Source: Actinomadura sp. K4S16
Lineage (GTDB): Bacteria > Actinomycetota > Actinomycetes > Streptosporangiales > Streptosporangiaceae
Assembly: GCF_008327685.1 (NCBI RefSeq)
Contig: NZ_BDDE01000015.1
Span: forward strand, 539,386-603,385
Reading direction: 5' to 3'
Length of the DNA: 64,000 nucleotides
The stretch's first letter is position 1; the number at the start of each line of letters is the position of its first letter. The translations under genes and the position numbers were made by a program. This document shows positions 26,404 to 34,693 of the stretch, in pieces. The notes under the pieces were generated by a model. The model was not told the DNA's origin and did no database searches. It worked only from the letters and a program-made list of their open reading frames with translations.

Positions 26404-27279
26404 GTGCCGCATCCGGCGACCGCCGTCCAGGAGACCGGGGGCACGATCGCCCCGCATCTGAGGCGCCTGCTGGAGTTCGTCGAACCCTGTCCCGATGACG
26501 TGTGCCTGGACGTCGCGCGCGGGCGCGGCCCGATGCCCGCCGCGCTCGGGCCGCAGGTCCGCCACATGACCGCGGTGGACGCGACGCCCGTGACGGCGGC
26601 GTCCACGTCGGCCAGGTCGGCCCGCATGGAGACGGTGGAGTTCGGGACGGGCCCGGTCCGCATCACCGGCGGGACCCGCGACCCGGACGGCGCCCGCGAC
26701 GGCCAGGACGGCGGCGACGGCGCCCGCCGCCCCCCGGCCGCCGTGACGCGCGAGGATCCGCGGCCGCGCCCGGCGGGTCCGGCGCGGCGCGACCCCGTCA
26801 AGGCGGACGCCACCGCCCTGCCGTACAGGGACAACACGTTCTCGCTGGTCACGGCCCGCTTCTCGCTCTACACCCTGGGCGATCCCGACGACGTGCTGCG
26901 GGAGTTGCTGCGGGTGTGCCGGCCGAGCGGGCGGGTGGTCATCGCCGACCTCGTCCGCGGCAACCTCTCCGGACCCGAGCGCGACCGGATCGAGCGGCTC
27001 CGCGACCCCGACCACCCCGGCACCCCGTCCATCGCCCGGCTCACCGAGATGATCACCTCGGCGGGCGGGAGCATCCGGCGGCTGGACGTGTTCACCGTGG
27101 AGCGTCCCGTGGAGCCGTGGCTCGCCGGGGCCCGCGACGACGCCGCGGCCGACCGCATCCGCGAGGCCATGCTCGACGAGGTGGACGGCGGTCCCCGCAC
27201 CGGCGCCAAGCCGCGCGTCATCGGCGGCGAACTCTGGTTCACCCAGTCCTGGGCCCACGTCGCCGCGGAACCCATCTAG
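26404..27279 (+). CDS. Divergent class I methyltransferase-like protein
   Basis: A 291-residue protein starting at a GTG preceded by GAGGGAGAG. The fold is methyltransferase-like: LDVARGRG at 35-42 stands where motif I (LDxGxGxG) should be, HMTAVDAT supplies strand 2, and ADATALPYRDNTFSLVTARFSL with LRELLRVCRPSGRVVIADL matches the later motifs. Two oddities stand out. The SAM-binding loop lacks the normal first glycine, and about 70 residues of Arg/Asp/Pro-rich sequence (62-131) interrupt the core between strands 2 and 3. SAM binding may be impaired; a pseudo-enzyme or degenerate gene is possible. A terminator hairpin follows. Confidence 0.7.
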   Translation: MPHPATAVQETGGTIAPHLRRLLEFVEPCPDDVCLDVARGRGPMPAALGPQVRHMTAVDATPVTAASTSARSARMETVEFGTGPVRITGGTRDPDGARDGQDGGDGARRPPAAVTREDPRPRPAGPARRDPVKADATALPYRDNTFSLVTARFSLYTLGDPDDVLRELLRVCRPSGRVVIADLVRGNLSGPERDRIERLRDPDHPGTPSIARLTEMITSAGGSIRRLDVFTVERPVEPWLAGARDDAAADRIREAMLDEVDGGPRTGAKPRVIGGELWFTQSWAHVAAEPI

Positions 27280-27288
27280 CAACGCGAA

Positions 27289-27317
27289 GGCCCGCGCCGG
27301 GGAGCACGGCGCGGGCC
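27289..27317. terminator. Bidirectional terminator between convergent genes
   Basis: Eleven-base arms GGCCCGCGCCG at 27289-27299 and CGGCGCGGGCC at 27307-27317 are perfect inverted repeats with a 7-base loop. It sits between the methyltransferase-like gene and the secreted-protein gene, which converge. Confidence 0.8.
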
Positions 27318-27337
27318 CGTTCGCCGGTGTCAAGCCG

Positions 27338-28141
27338 TCACTTCTTGCGGATGCCCATCGTCGGGTACATCTCGGAGTACCCCTTGCCGCCGAAGTACGA
27401 GATCAGCTCCGCGTGGTTCTTGCCGGACGCGGACGGCAGGCCGCCGCGCAGGTCGGCGATCGGCGCGGCGAACCCGCACCCGGTGGTCTTCGGCACGGCG
27501 AACGTGTCGTCGGTGGCCCTGATCCTGACCCAGAACGTGCCGTCCGGCCCCGAGGCTCCAGTGATGTCCGGAAGGTCCAGGTTGAGAGTGATCGGCGCCG
27601 CGTTCGACCCGACGTAGCACGTGTCTCCGAGCAGCTGGTTGATGAGCTTCAGCTTCAGGTCCAGCCGGGTCTTGCGGTTGGGGATGTCGATGTCGATCTT
27701 CCCGGCGTACTGGGGCTTCACCTTCAGCGCGAGCAGCGGGATGCTCTCGCTCCCGGGGACGCCGAGGGCGCCGCCGGCCACGCTCATCGCCGTGCTCCGC
27801 ATCTTCACGAACTTGGAGATCTCGGCGCCGGTCTTCGGGTCGTAGCCGGCCAGCAGCGTGATCCGCATCGGCGCGGTGATCTGCTGGTCGATGTTGCCGA
27901 TCTTCATGCTGCCGCCGTTGGTCACCAGCACGTTGCAGTACCAGTTCGCGGGGTCCGCGCCGACCGGCAGGACGTCGGGACAGTCCGACAGGTCCAGCGT
28001 CGCGGGCGGGGCGTCAGCGGTCGTCTGGGCGCTCGGAGCCGGGGTCGGCTCCGCGGACGCCGCGGGGGCGGTGGCCAGGGCGGTGCCGGCGAGGCCCGCC
28101 GACAGGGACAGTGCGGCCAGCCGCTTGATGATTGACGACAC
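27338..28141 (-). CDS. Secreted protein of unknown function
   Basis: A 267-residue exported protein. The GTG start at 28141 has a good GAGAGGA ribosome binding site. It begins with a signal peptide (basic IIKRL, hydrophobic LAALSLSAGLAGTALA, cleavage near ASA-EP). The mature part is beta-rich and has four cysteines that could form two disulfides: one pair in LDLSDCPDVLPVG and NWYCNVLVTN, another in DTCYVGS and TTGCGFAAP. A repeated ITL/LDL pattern suggests a beta-sandwich. I do not recognise the family. A perfect 12-base palindrome lies about 65 bases upstream and may control it. Confidence 0.78.
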   Translation of the reverse strand: MSSIIKRLAALSLSAGLAGTALATAPAASAEPTPAPSAQTTADAPPATLDLSDCPDVLPVGADPANWYCNVLVTNGGSMKIGNIDQQITAPMRITLLAGYDPKTGAEISKFVKMRSTAMSVAGGALGVPGSESIPLLALKVKPQYAGKIDIDIPNRKTRLDLKLKLINQLLGDTCYVGSNAAPITLNLDLPDITGASGPDGTFWVRIRATDDTFAVPKTTGCGFAAPIADLRGGLPSASGKNHAELISYFGGKGYSEMYPTMGIRKK

Positions 28142-28206
28142 GGGGGTCCTCTCGCAGGAGTGAAACGCGGCGGGGGGCCTCCCGAGTCGGCCTGACCGAA
28201 GTAGGC

Positions 28207-28218
28207 TACTCGCGAGTA
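28207..28218. promoter_or_regulatory. Perfect palindrome TACTCGCGAGTA, candidate operator
   Basis: A 12-base perfect palindrome about 65 bases upstream of the secreted-protein start codon and about 100 bases downstream of the ADH stop. The layout TACT-N4-AGTA resembles operators of TetR-type repressors, and a second site with the same outer sequence occurs at 35427. No regulator can be assigned. Confidence 0.45.
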
Positions 28219-28315
28219 TGGAGCGATCCAACGGCATGCGAGACGCGGTGTCAATAGGGCTCGCCCCGCCGGCGAATGCCAGGTGAGAGGTGCCGCTCGC
28301 GAAGGATGCGGAGGG

Positions 28316-29311
28316 TCAGGGGACCAACACGGCCGCGCCGGTGAAGCGGTCTCCGGCGAGGTCGGCCAAGGCGCGGTCCGCGTCGTCCAGGCCGTAGGCG
28401 TGCGTCGTGACGGCGACGCCGAGGCGCGCGGCCAGCGTCAGGAACTCCTCGCCGTCCGCCCGCGTGTTCGCCGTCACCGAGCGGACCTGGCGCTCCTGGA
28501 ACAGGTGCCGCTGGTAGTCCAGGGGCGGGACGTCGCTCAGGTGGATGCCCGCGACGGCGCAGGTTCCGCCGCGGTCGAGCCGTTCGAGCGCGGCGTTCAC
28601 GAGTTCGCCCGCCGGCGCGAAGATGATCGCCGAGTCGAGCGGGGCGGGGGCGGCGTCGAAGGAGTCGCCCGCCCAGGACGCGCCGAGCTCGCGGGCCAGC
28701 TCGCGGGCGGCCGGGCTGCGGGTGAACACGTGCACGTCGGCGCCCTCGGCGAGCGCGATCTGCGCGGCCAGGTGCGCCGAGCCGCCGAACCCCCAGATGC
28801 CGAGCCGGCCGCCCGGCGGCAGGGACGCGCGGCGCAGCGCCCGGTACCCGATGATCCCGGCGCACAGCAGCGGGGCGGCGCGCACGTCGTCCAGCTCGGC
28901 GGGCAGCGCGTAGGTGTAGGCGTCGACGGCGAGCGCGTACTCGGCGTAGCCGCCGTGCGCGTCCCAGCCGGTGTAGACCGAGGACGGGCACAGGTTCTCG
29001 GCGCCTCGGCGGCAGAACCGGCACGCGCCGCACGTCCCGCGCAGCCACGCGACGCCGACGCGGTCGCCGGGCCCGTGCAGGCAGCCGGGGCCGGCGGACA
29101 CGACCTCCCCGACGATCTCGTGGCCCGGCGTCACGCCCGGCAGGTGGACGGGCAGGTCGCCCTCGGCAACGTGCAGGTCGGTCCGGCAGACGCCGCACGC
29201 GAGCACGCGGACCAGCAGCTCGCCCGGGCCGGGCGAGGGCACCTCGCGGTCGGCGCGCCGGAGCGGCCCCGTCGCCATCGGGGACGGCTTCTCGACCACC
29301 CAGGCGCGCAC
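28316..29311 (-). CDS. Zinc-dependent alcohol dehydrogenase family protein
   Basis: A 331-residue medium-chain dehydrogenase/reductase. The catalytic zinc ligands are C42 in CGVCRTDLH and the GHEIVGEV histidine H64. The structural zinc site uses C94, C97, C100 and C108 (TCGACRFCRRGAENLC). The nucleotide-binding loop is LGIWGFGGSAHLAAQ, a GxGGxA variant suggesting NAD or NADP. It probably oxidises an alcohol or reduces an aldehyde; the substrate is unknown. It follows the stop of the SpoIIE-type phosphatase gene by only 4 bases, so the two are likely co-transcribed and perhaps linked to a stress response. Confidence 0.92.
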   Translation of the reverse strand: MRAWVVEKPSPMATGPLRRADREVPSPGPGELLVRVLACGVCRTDLHVAEGDLPVHLPGVTPGHEIVGEVVSAGPGCLHGPGDRVGVAWLRGTCGACRFCRRGAENLCPSSVYTGWDAHGGYAEYALAVDAYTYALPAELDDVRAAPLLCAGIIGYRALRRASLPPGGRLGIWGFGGSAHLAAQIALAEGADVHVFTRSPAARELARELGASWAGDSFDAAPAPLDSAIIFAPAGELVNAALERLDRGGTCAVAGIHLSDVPPLDYQRHLFQERQVRSVTANTRADGEEFLTLAARLGVAVTTHAYGLDDADRALADLAGDRFTGAAVLVP

Positions 29312-29315
29312 CGGC

Positions 29316-31643
29316 TCATCCCGGGTTCAGCGGCAGCTCGAACCAGACGGCCTTGCCGTCGGCGGTCGGACGGGCGCCCCAGCGGGTGGCGAGCTGGTCG
29401 ACGAGGTACAGGCCGCGGCCGCCCTCGTCGGTCTCGCCGGCGCTGCGGATGCGCGGCAGCCGCATGTCGGAGTCGAACACCTCGACCCAGATCGCGCCCG
29501 CGCCGCGGCGCAGCCGGAGCCGGAACTCCTTGGTGGGCGGCTCGCGGCGGCCGAGGTCGGCGCCGAGGTTCCAGTCGTCCTCGTCGAACGCGCCGCCCTC
29601 GAACGGGTCGCCGTCCAGGGCGCCGAAGTCGGTGTTGAACTGCACGGGCGGCGGCGCGCCCAGCGGCTCGCCGCCGCGGCCCGGCGGCCCGGCCGGGACC
29701 GGGACGACCATCTCGCGGCGCGGCGTCGGCGTGGAGGTGGCGTGCAGGACGACGTTCGTGACGACCTCCGACACCAGCAGGCACGCGAGCTCGGCCTGCT
29801 CGTCGAGCATCCCCCAGGCCGCGAACGCGTCGGCGGCCATCCGGCGCGCCTCCGAGACCATGATCGGCTCGGCGGTGAAGGTGCGCTCCTCGACGGCCAG
29901 CTCCTCGGCGGCGGTGCGGATCACCACGATCGCGACGTCGTCGTCGATGTCGCCGGGCACCGCGTCGTAGGCGGCGTTGGCGATCGCCTCGACCCCGCCG
30001 TGCGCCACCTCGGCGACGGCGGCGCGGACCATCTCCCGCGCCTCCTCGCGCGTGTAGTGGTCGCCGTCGTCCTTGGAGCGCCGGTCGATCAGGCCGTCGG
30101 TGTAGAGGACGAGCGTGGAGCCCGGCTTCAGCTCGGCCGACTCCTCGTTGAAGAGGAGCTCGCCGCCCATGCCGGGGGCGCGCAGGCCGAGCATGCCGCC
30201 CTCGCTCTCGAAGTCCAGCTCGCTGACCTCGCCGTCGACGACCAGCAGGGGCGGGTCGTGCCCGGCGTTGGCGAACTCCAGGACCCGCGACCACGCGTCG
30301 TAGACGAAGTAGGTGCAGGACACCAGGGGCGGCCGGACGAGGTCGTCGCTGTTCCAGCCGGACCGCATCCGCTCGGGCCGCGTCATCGTGCGGACCCACT
30401 CGTCGAGCTTGCGCAGGATGTCGGCGGGCGGCTTGTCGTCCTGGGCGAAGGCGCGCAGCGCGGCGCGGAGCTGGCCCATGACGGCGGCGGCGCGCGCCCC
30501 CCGGCCCTCGACGTCGCCGATGACGAGGCCGACGCGCCCCGCCGACAGCGGGATGACGTCGTACCAGTCGCCGCCGACCTGCGTCTGGATGCCGTGCCCG
30601 TGCGACTCCAGCGGGCGGGCCGGCTCGTACCGCCAGGCGATCTGCAGGCCGTCCAGCCGGGGCGGCCGGTCGCCGGGCAGCAGGTGCTTCTGGAAGGCGA
30701 GCGCGGTCTCGCGCTCCTCCTCGAACAGCAGCGCGTTGTCGACGGCGAGCGCGACCCGGCTGGCGATCGCGCCGAGCAGGTCGCGGTCGAAGCCGTCGTA
30801 GTGCGGGTCGGGCCGCTTGGACAGGTTCGACAGCGCCAGGCTCATCACGCCGAGCAGTTCGCCGCGCACCAGCAGCGGCGCGGAGATCACCGAGGTGATG
30901 CCCATCTCGTGGCCGAGCCGCTGGGACGACTCGTTCGGCGCGGTGAACCGGTGCTGGATCATGTCCTCGACGAGGACGGCGTCGCGGCGGTCCATCGCCT
31001 TGGCGCTGAAGTGGCCGGGCGGGTAGGAGACGGGCTCGCCGACCTCCGCCCACGTGCCGGGCGGCGGCTCCCAGTCGCCCGCGTGCCGCGACACCCGCCG
31101 GTAGAGGCGGTCGCCGCTGTAGAGGTCGATGAAGCAGTGGTCGGCGAACTGCGGGACCAGCGTGTCGGCGACCCGGCGCAGGGTGCTCTCCAGCTCCAGG
31201 GACCCGGCGAGCCGCTCGCCGATGCGCTCCATCAGGCCGTAGCGGTCCTGCTCGCGCTGGTTGGAGCGCAGCGCCTCGCGCGCGAAGATCACCACTCCGT
31301 CGACGGCGCCGGACGGGTGCCGCAGCGGGACGGCGTGCGCGCGCGTGTAGACCGTGGTGCCGTCGGCGCGCAGGTTGCAGAAGGTGCCCTCCCACACGCC
31401 GCCCTTGAGGACGTGCCTGGCGAGCTCGGTCGCCTGCTCGTGGTCCTCCTCGGCGATGCCGAGCGACAGGATGGAGTGGCCGATGAACGCGTCTCCGCCG
31501 AAGCCGAACAGCTGCCGGGCGAAGGCGTTGCCGTAGATGATGTTGCTGAAGCGGTCGCAGACGATGACCGCCATCTCCATCTGCGCGAGGACGGTCTCGG
31601 GCGGCAGGTGCGCCTCGTCAGGCGCTTCCCCCCAGTGGCTCAT
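29316..31643 (-). CDS. PAS-GAF-SpoIIE phosphatase-HATPase multidomain signalling protein
   Basis: A 775-residue cytoplasmic protein. A PAS domain (about 16-120, with MAVIVCDRFSNIIYGNAFA) comes first, then a GAF domain (about 145-310, ending VALAVDNALLFEEE). A PP2C-type SpoIIE phosphatase domain follows (about 330-560) with metal-binding aspartates in GGDWYDV, IGDVEGRG and YTDGLID. An anti-sigma RsbW-like HATPase domain closes it (about 570-775, with LVSEVVTNVVLHA and DEGGRGLYLVDQL). Such proteins sense small molecules and dephosphorylate an anti-sigma antagonist, with the HATPase part acting as kinase. The partner is not in the window. The ADH gene follows 4 bases later. Confidence 0.93.
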   Translation of the reverse strand: MSHWGEAPDEAHLPPETVLAQMEMAVIVCDRFSNIIYGNAFARQLFGFGGDAFIGHSILSLGIAEEDHEQATELARHVLKGGVWEGTFCNLRADGTTVYTRAHAVPLRHPSGAVDGVVIFAREALRSNQREQDRYGLMERIGERLAGSLELESTLRRVADTLVPQFADHCFIDLYSGDRLYRRVSRHAGDWEPPPGTWAEVGEPVSYPPGHFSAKAMDRRDAVLVEDMIQHRFTAPNESSQRLGHEMGITSVISAPLLVRGELLGVMSLALSNLSKRPDPHYDGFDRDLLGAIASRVALAVDNALLFEEERETALAFQKHLLPGDRPPRLDGLQIAWRYEPARPLESHGHGIQTQVGGDWYDVIPLSAGRVGLVIGDVEGRGARAAAVMGQLRAALRAFAQDDKPPADILRKLDEWVRTMTRPERMRSGWNSDDLVRPPLVSCTYFVYDAWSRVLEFANAGHDPPLLVVDGEVSELDFESEGGMLGLRAPGMGGELLFNEESAELKPGSTLVLYTDGLIDRRSKDDGDHYTREEAREMVRAAVAEVAHGGVEAIANAAYDAVPGDIDDDVAIVVIRTAAEELAVEERTFTAEPIMVSEARRMAADAFAAWGMLDEQAELACLLVSEVVTNVVLHATSTPTPRREMVVPVPAGPPGRGGEPLGAPPPVQFNTDFGALDGDPFEGGAFDEDDWNLGADLGRREPPTKEFRLRLRRGAGAIWVEVFDSDMRLPRIRSAGETDEGGRGLYLVDQLATRWGARPTADGKAVWFELPLNPG

Positions 31644-31829
31644 CTCCCCATCCCGATACCCGTCCCGATCCTCGCCCCGTTGATCACCGCACGTCGCGGC
31701 GCGGGCGTCCTACGTGGTCGCCTCGTCGTATTGAACGACGAACCCGCCGTCGGGATACGCCCGGAAGACGCGATGTTATGGAGATCTTCGGTATAGACCG
31801 TCGAGGCGGGGGTGCACACGCGGACCGTG
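31644..31829. other. Intergenic region upstream of phosphatase gene
   Basis: About 186 bases between the ideR stop and the phosphatase start, both on the minus strand. It presumably carries the phosphatase promoter. I see no clear hexamers. An 88-codon antisense-like frame overlapping here has no coding character and is not annotated. Confidence 0.5.
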
Positions 31830-32531
31830 TCAGCGCCTGCTGACGAAGACGTGCTCGGCGATGCCGCGCGGCAGTTCCGTCGCGGGACTGTCGTCCTCGT
31901 CGTCACCGATCACCCGCACCCCGTCGTCGGTCGCCCGGAGAATCACTTCTCGTCCCGGTTGTATCCCTATCTGCTTGAGTCTAAGCATCAGGTCGCTGTC
32001 GCTCTGCACCTGCTCGCTGATCCGCCGGATCACCACGTCCGCGCCCTGCGGGCTCGCCACCGCGGTCATCACCGCCAGCGGCGCCTCGTCGGCGTCGTCG
32101 CCGTGCCCGCCCAGCTCGTCGAGGCCGGGGATCGGGTTGCCGTGCGGGCAGGTGGTCGGGTTGTCCAGCAGCGCGACCAGGCGGCGCTCGACGTCCTCCG
32201 ACATCACGTGCTCCCACCGGCACGCCTCGATGTGGACGTCCTCCCAGGGCAGTCCGATGACGTTGACCAGGAGGCATTCGGCGAGGCGGTGCTTGCGCAT
32301 CACGCGCGTGGCCAGACCGCGGCCGCTCTCGGTCAGTTCGAGGTGCCGGTCGCCCTCGACCCGCAGTAGCCCGTCGCGCTCCATCCGCGCGACCGTCTGG
32401 CTCACCGTCGGGCCGCTCTGGGAGAGCCGCTCGGCGATGCGCGCGCGGAGGGGGATGATCCCCTCCTCTTCGAGCTCGAAGACCGTCCGGAGGTACATCT
32501 CCGTGGTGTCGATCAGGCCGTGTGAGGTCAC
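31830..32531 (-). CDS. ideR: DtxR/IdeR family iron-dependent transcriptional repressor
   Basis: A 233-residue metal-dependent repressor. The winged helix is at the N terminus (LRARIAERLSQSGPTVSQTVARM). Metal ligands of both sites are recognisable: H81 and E85 in HRLAECLL, then H100, C104, E107 and H108 in VHIEACRWEHVM. A C-terminal SH3-like FeoA-type domain follows (IGIQPGREVILRATDDGVRV). The length and ligand set match IdeR of mycobacteria. It starts at a GTG at 32531 after a GGAGGG sequence; upstream codons in frame read through antisense of udgX and are not used. It is divergent from udgX. Confidence 0.93.
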   Translation of the reverse strand: MTSHGLIDTTEMYLRTVFELEEEGIIPLRARIAERLSQSGPTVSQTVARMERDGLLRVEGDRHLELTESGRGLATRVMRKHRLAECLLVNVIGLPWEDVHIEACRWEHVMSEDVERRLVALLDNPTTCPHGNPIPGLDELGGHGDDADEAPLAVMTAVASPQGADVVIRRISEQVQSDSDLMLRLKQIGIQPGREVILRATDDGVRVIGDDEDDSPATELPRGIAEHVFVSRR

Positions 32532-32630
32532 AGCTCCCTCCAGTCTTATGGGCAAGAGTCTACTTGCTCGGACCCCACGTCGCCGGGTCCCGCGAATATC
32601 CCCGTCAAGCCGGGTACGGGGCAACGCAAG

Positions 32631-33338
32631 ATGAACGCGAAACCTTCCCAAGACGCGGAACCGTTCCTGCCCGGGACCCCGGAGGGGCGGGCCGACCTGG
32701 ACGCCCTGCGCCGGGCGGCCGAGGGGTGCCGCGGATGCGACCTCTACCGGAACGCCACGCAGACCGTCTTCGGCGAGGGCTCCCCCGGCGGGCGGATGGT
32801 GCTCATCGGCGAGCAGCCCGGCGACCAGGAGGACCGCAGGGGCCACCCGTTCGTCGGCCCCGCGGGGCGCGTCCTCGACCAGGCGCTGGAGGAGGCCGGG
32901 ATCGAGCGCGGCGACGTCTACGTCACCAACGCCGTCAAGCACTTCAAGTACAAGAAGCCGGAGGGCGGCGGCAAGCGGCGCATCCACGAGACGCCCAACG
33001 CGGGCGAGATGCGAGCGTGCCGCCCCTGGCTCCTTGCGGAACTGCGGCTCCTGGACCCGGAGGTCGTCGTGGCACTGGGGGCGACCGCGGGCAAGGCGCT
33101 GCTCGGCTCCTCGTTCCGGGTGACCAGGCAGCGCGGGCGGCTGCTCCCGATGCCCGACCTGGAGACGCTCGGCACCCCGGCCGCCGGGCGGGAGATCGGG
33201 GACGAGCCGCCCGGTGCGGCCGAACCGCGGCTCCTCGCGACGATCCACCCGTCGGCCGTCCTGCGCGCCGAGGACCGCGAGGCCGTGTACCAGGGCCTCC
33301 TTGAGGACCTGAAGATCGCCGCCTCGGCGCTCGGCTGA
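32631..33338 (+). CDS. udgX: Uracil-DNA glycosylase superfamily, UdgX type
   Basis: A 235-residue member of the UDG superfamily. Motif A reads IGEQPGDQED, and the KRRIH signature loop that defines UdgX is at 115-119, with H119 equivalent to the histidine of mycobacterial UdgX that links covalently to the DNA abasic sugar after uracil excision. A C-terminal TIHPSAVLR supplies the HPS motif. Three cysteines that should bind the iron-sulfur cluster are visible (C33, C36, C130). I see no further cysteine, so the fourth ligand must be another residue. The enzyme removes uracil from DNA and becomes trapped on it. It is divergent from ideR. Confidence 0.93.
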   Translation: MNAKPSQDAEPFLPGTPEGRADLDALRRAAEGCRGCDLYRNATQTVFGEGSPGGRMVLIGEQPGDQEDRRGHPFVGPAGRVLDQALEEAGIERGDVYVTNAVKHFKYKKPEGGGKRRIHETPNAGEMRACRPWLLAELRLLDPEVVVALGATAGKALLGSSFRVTRQRGRLLPMPDLETLGTPAAGREIGDEPPGAAEPRLLATIHPSAVLRAEDREAVYQGLLEDLKIAASALG

Positions 33339-33370
33339 CACCCGCCCGGCGCCTCGGTGCTCCGGCGGCC

Positions 33371-34693
33371 TCAGCGCTCGGCCGCCACCGCCTCGGCCGT
33401 GACGGTCTCGGCGGTGCGGGTGTCGTAGCGGAGCAGGGCGGGGACGGCGAACCCCACCGCGATGACCAGCGCGGCGCAGGCCAGGCCCCCGCCGACCCAC
33501 GAGGCGGTCGCGCCCACGGCGCTCGCGGTCGCCCCCGCCCGGACGTCCCCGAGCCGGGGCCCGCCCGCGACGACGACGGTGAAGACGCCCTGGAGCCGTC
33601 CCCGCATCCGGTCGGGCGCGTAGGTCTGGAGCATGGACTGGCGGAAGACCGACGACACCAGGTCGGCCGCGCCGCCGACGGCGAGCAGCGCCACCGCGAG
33701 CCAGAGATGGCCGGCCAGCCCGGACGCCGCGACGGCGAGCCCCCAGACGGCGATGGACGCGACGAGCGCGATCCCCTGCCGGTGCACCCGCCCGATCCAG
33801 CCGGACGACAGCCCGCCGAGGAACGCGCCGACCGCGATCGCGGCGAACAGGTAGCCGACCGCGCCCTCGCCGCCGAACCGCGTCTCGGCCACCTCGGGGA
33901 ACAGGGCGCGGGGCATGGCGACCGCCATCGCGATGACGTCCACGACGAACGACATCAGGAGCACCGGCTGCGTGGCCAGGTAGCGCAGGCCGTCGAAGAC
34001 CGACCGCAGGCCGGGCGTGCCGGTCATCTCGCCGAGCGGCGGGATCGGCGGGAGCCGCAGCGCCGCGTACAGCACCACGGTGAACAGCACGGCGTCGAGC
34101 GCGTAGGCCGCCGCGTAGTGCCAGTGGGCGAGCAGGACGCCGGCGAACAGCGGCCCGGCCAGCATCCCGAACTGGCTCGCGGTGAAGTTGAGGGTGTTGG
34201 CCGCCGGGACGAGCGGCCGGTCGACCAGCCGGGGGATGATCGCGCTGCGGGTCGGCGAGGACACCGCGAAGCCGACCGCCTGGACCGCCACCACGGCCAT
34301 GATCAGCGCGAGGCTGCCCACGCTCAGCAGCGCCTGGACGAGCAGCAGCAGCGTCGCCGCCCACATGACGCAGGACGAGGCGAGCAGCAGCCTGCGCCGG
34401 TCCATGTGGTCGGCCACCGCGCCGCCCCACAGCCCGAACACGATCAGCGGGACGAGGTTGACGACGCCGAGGGCGCCCACCCAGGCCGACGACCGGGTCA
34501 TGTCGTAGACCTGGACGGGGACCGCGACGGCGGTGACCTGGAACCCGACGAACGACACGCCCTGCCCCAGCCACAGCCGCCGGTAGGCGGGGTGGCCCAG
34601 CGGGCGGGTGTCGATCGCGAGCCTCCGCAGCCGCCTGCGGCGGGCCGTCCCGGGCGGTTCCGCTGTCACGGAGACAGTCTCTCCGCCACCCAT
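33371..34693 (-). CDS. MFS transporter, EntS/exporter-like
   Basis: A 440-residue transporter with twelve predicted helices (LGQGVSFVGFQVTAVAVPVQ, GLWGGAVADHMDRRR as motif A, AVGFAVSSPTRSAIIPRLV). It resembles the DHA3/EntS-like group that exports drugs or siderophores; adjacency to ideR is suggestive of iron but not proof. The ATG at 34693 overlaps pdxH by 28 bases. A GTG at 34669 that overlaps the pdxH stop as GTGA, preceded by GGAGAG, is an equally good start and would shorten the protein by eight residues. Either way translation is coupled to pdxH. Confidence 0.88.
   Translation of the reverse strand: MGGGETVSVTAEPPGTARRRRLRRLAIDTRPLGHPAYRRLWLGQGVSFVGFQVTAVAVPVQVYDMTRSSAWVGALGVVNLVPLIVFGLWGGAVADHMDRRRLLLASSCVMWAATLLLLVQALLSVGSLALIMAVVAVQAVGFAVSSPTRSAIIPRLVDRPLVPAANTLNFTASQFGMLAGPLFAGVLLAHWHYAAAYALDAVLFTVVLYAALRLPPIPPLGEMTGTPGLRSVFDGLRYLATQPVLLMSFVVDVIAMAVAMPRALFPEVAETRFGGEGAVGYLFAAIAVGAFLGGLSSGWIGRVHRQGIALVASIAVWGLAVAASGLAGHLWLAVALLAVGGAADLVSSVFRQSMLQTYAPDRMRGRLQGVFTVVVAGGPRLGDVRAGATASAVGATASWVGGGLACAALVIAVGFAVPALLRYDTRTAETVTAEAVAAER

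Noticed and set aside
31640..31906. 88-codon frame antisense near the ideR 3' end
   Set aside because: Overlaps ideR coding region and has Thr/Arg/Ser-rich composition without a start signal.
31830..34574. A 914-codon frame extending ideR through udgX and the MFS gene
   Set aside because: Only the last 233 codons match DtxR/IdeR; the rest is the complement of udgX and another frame of the MFS gene, with no family signature.
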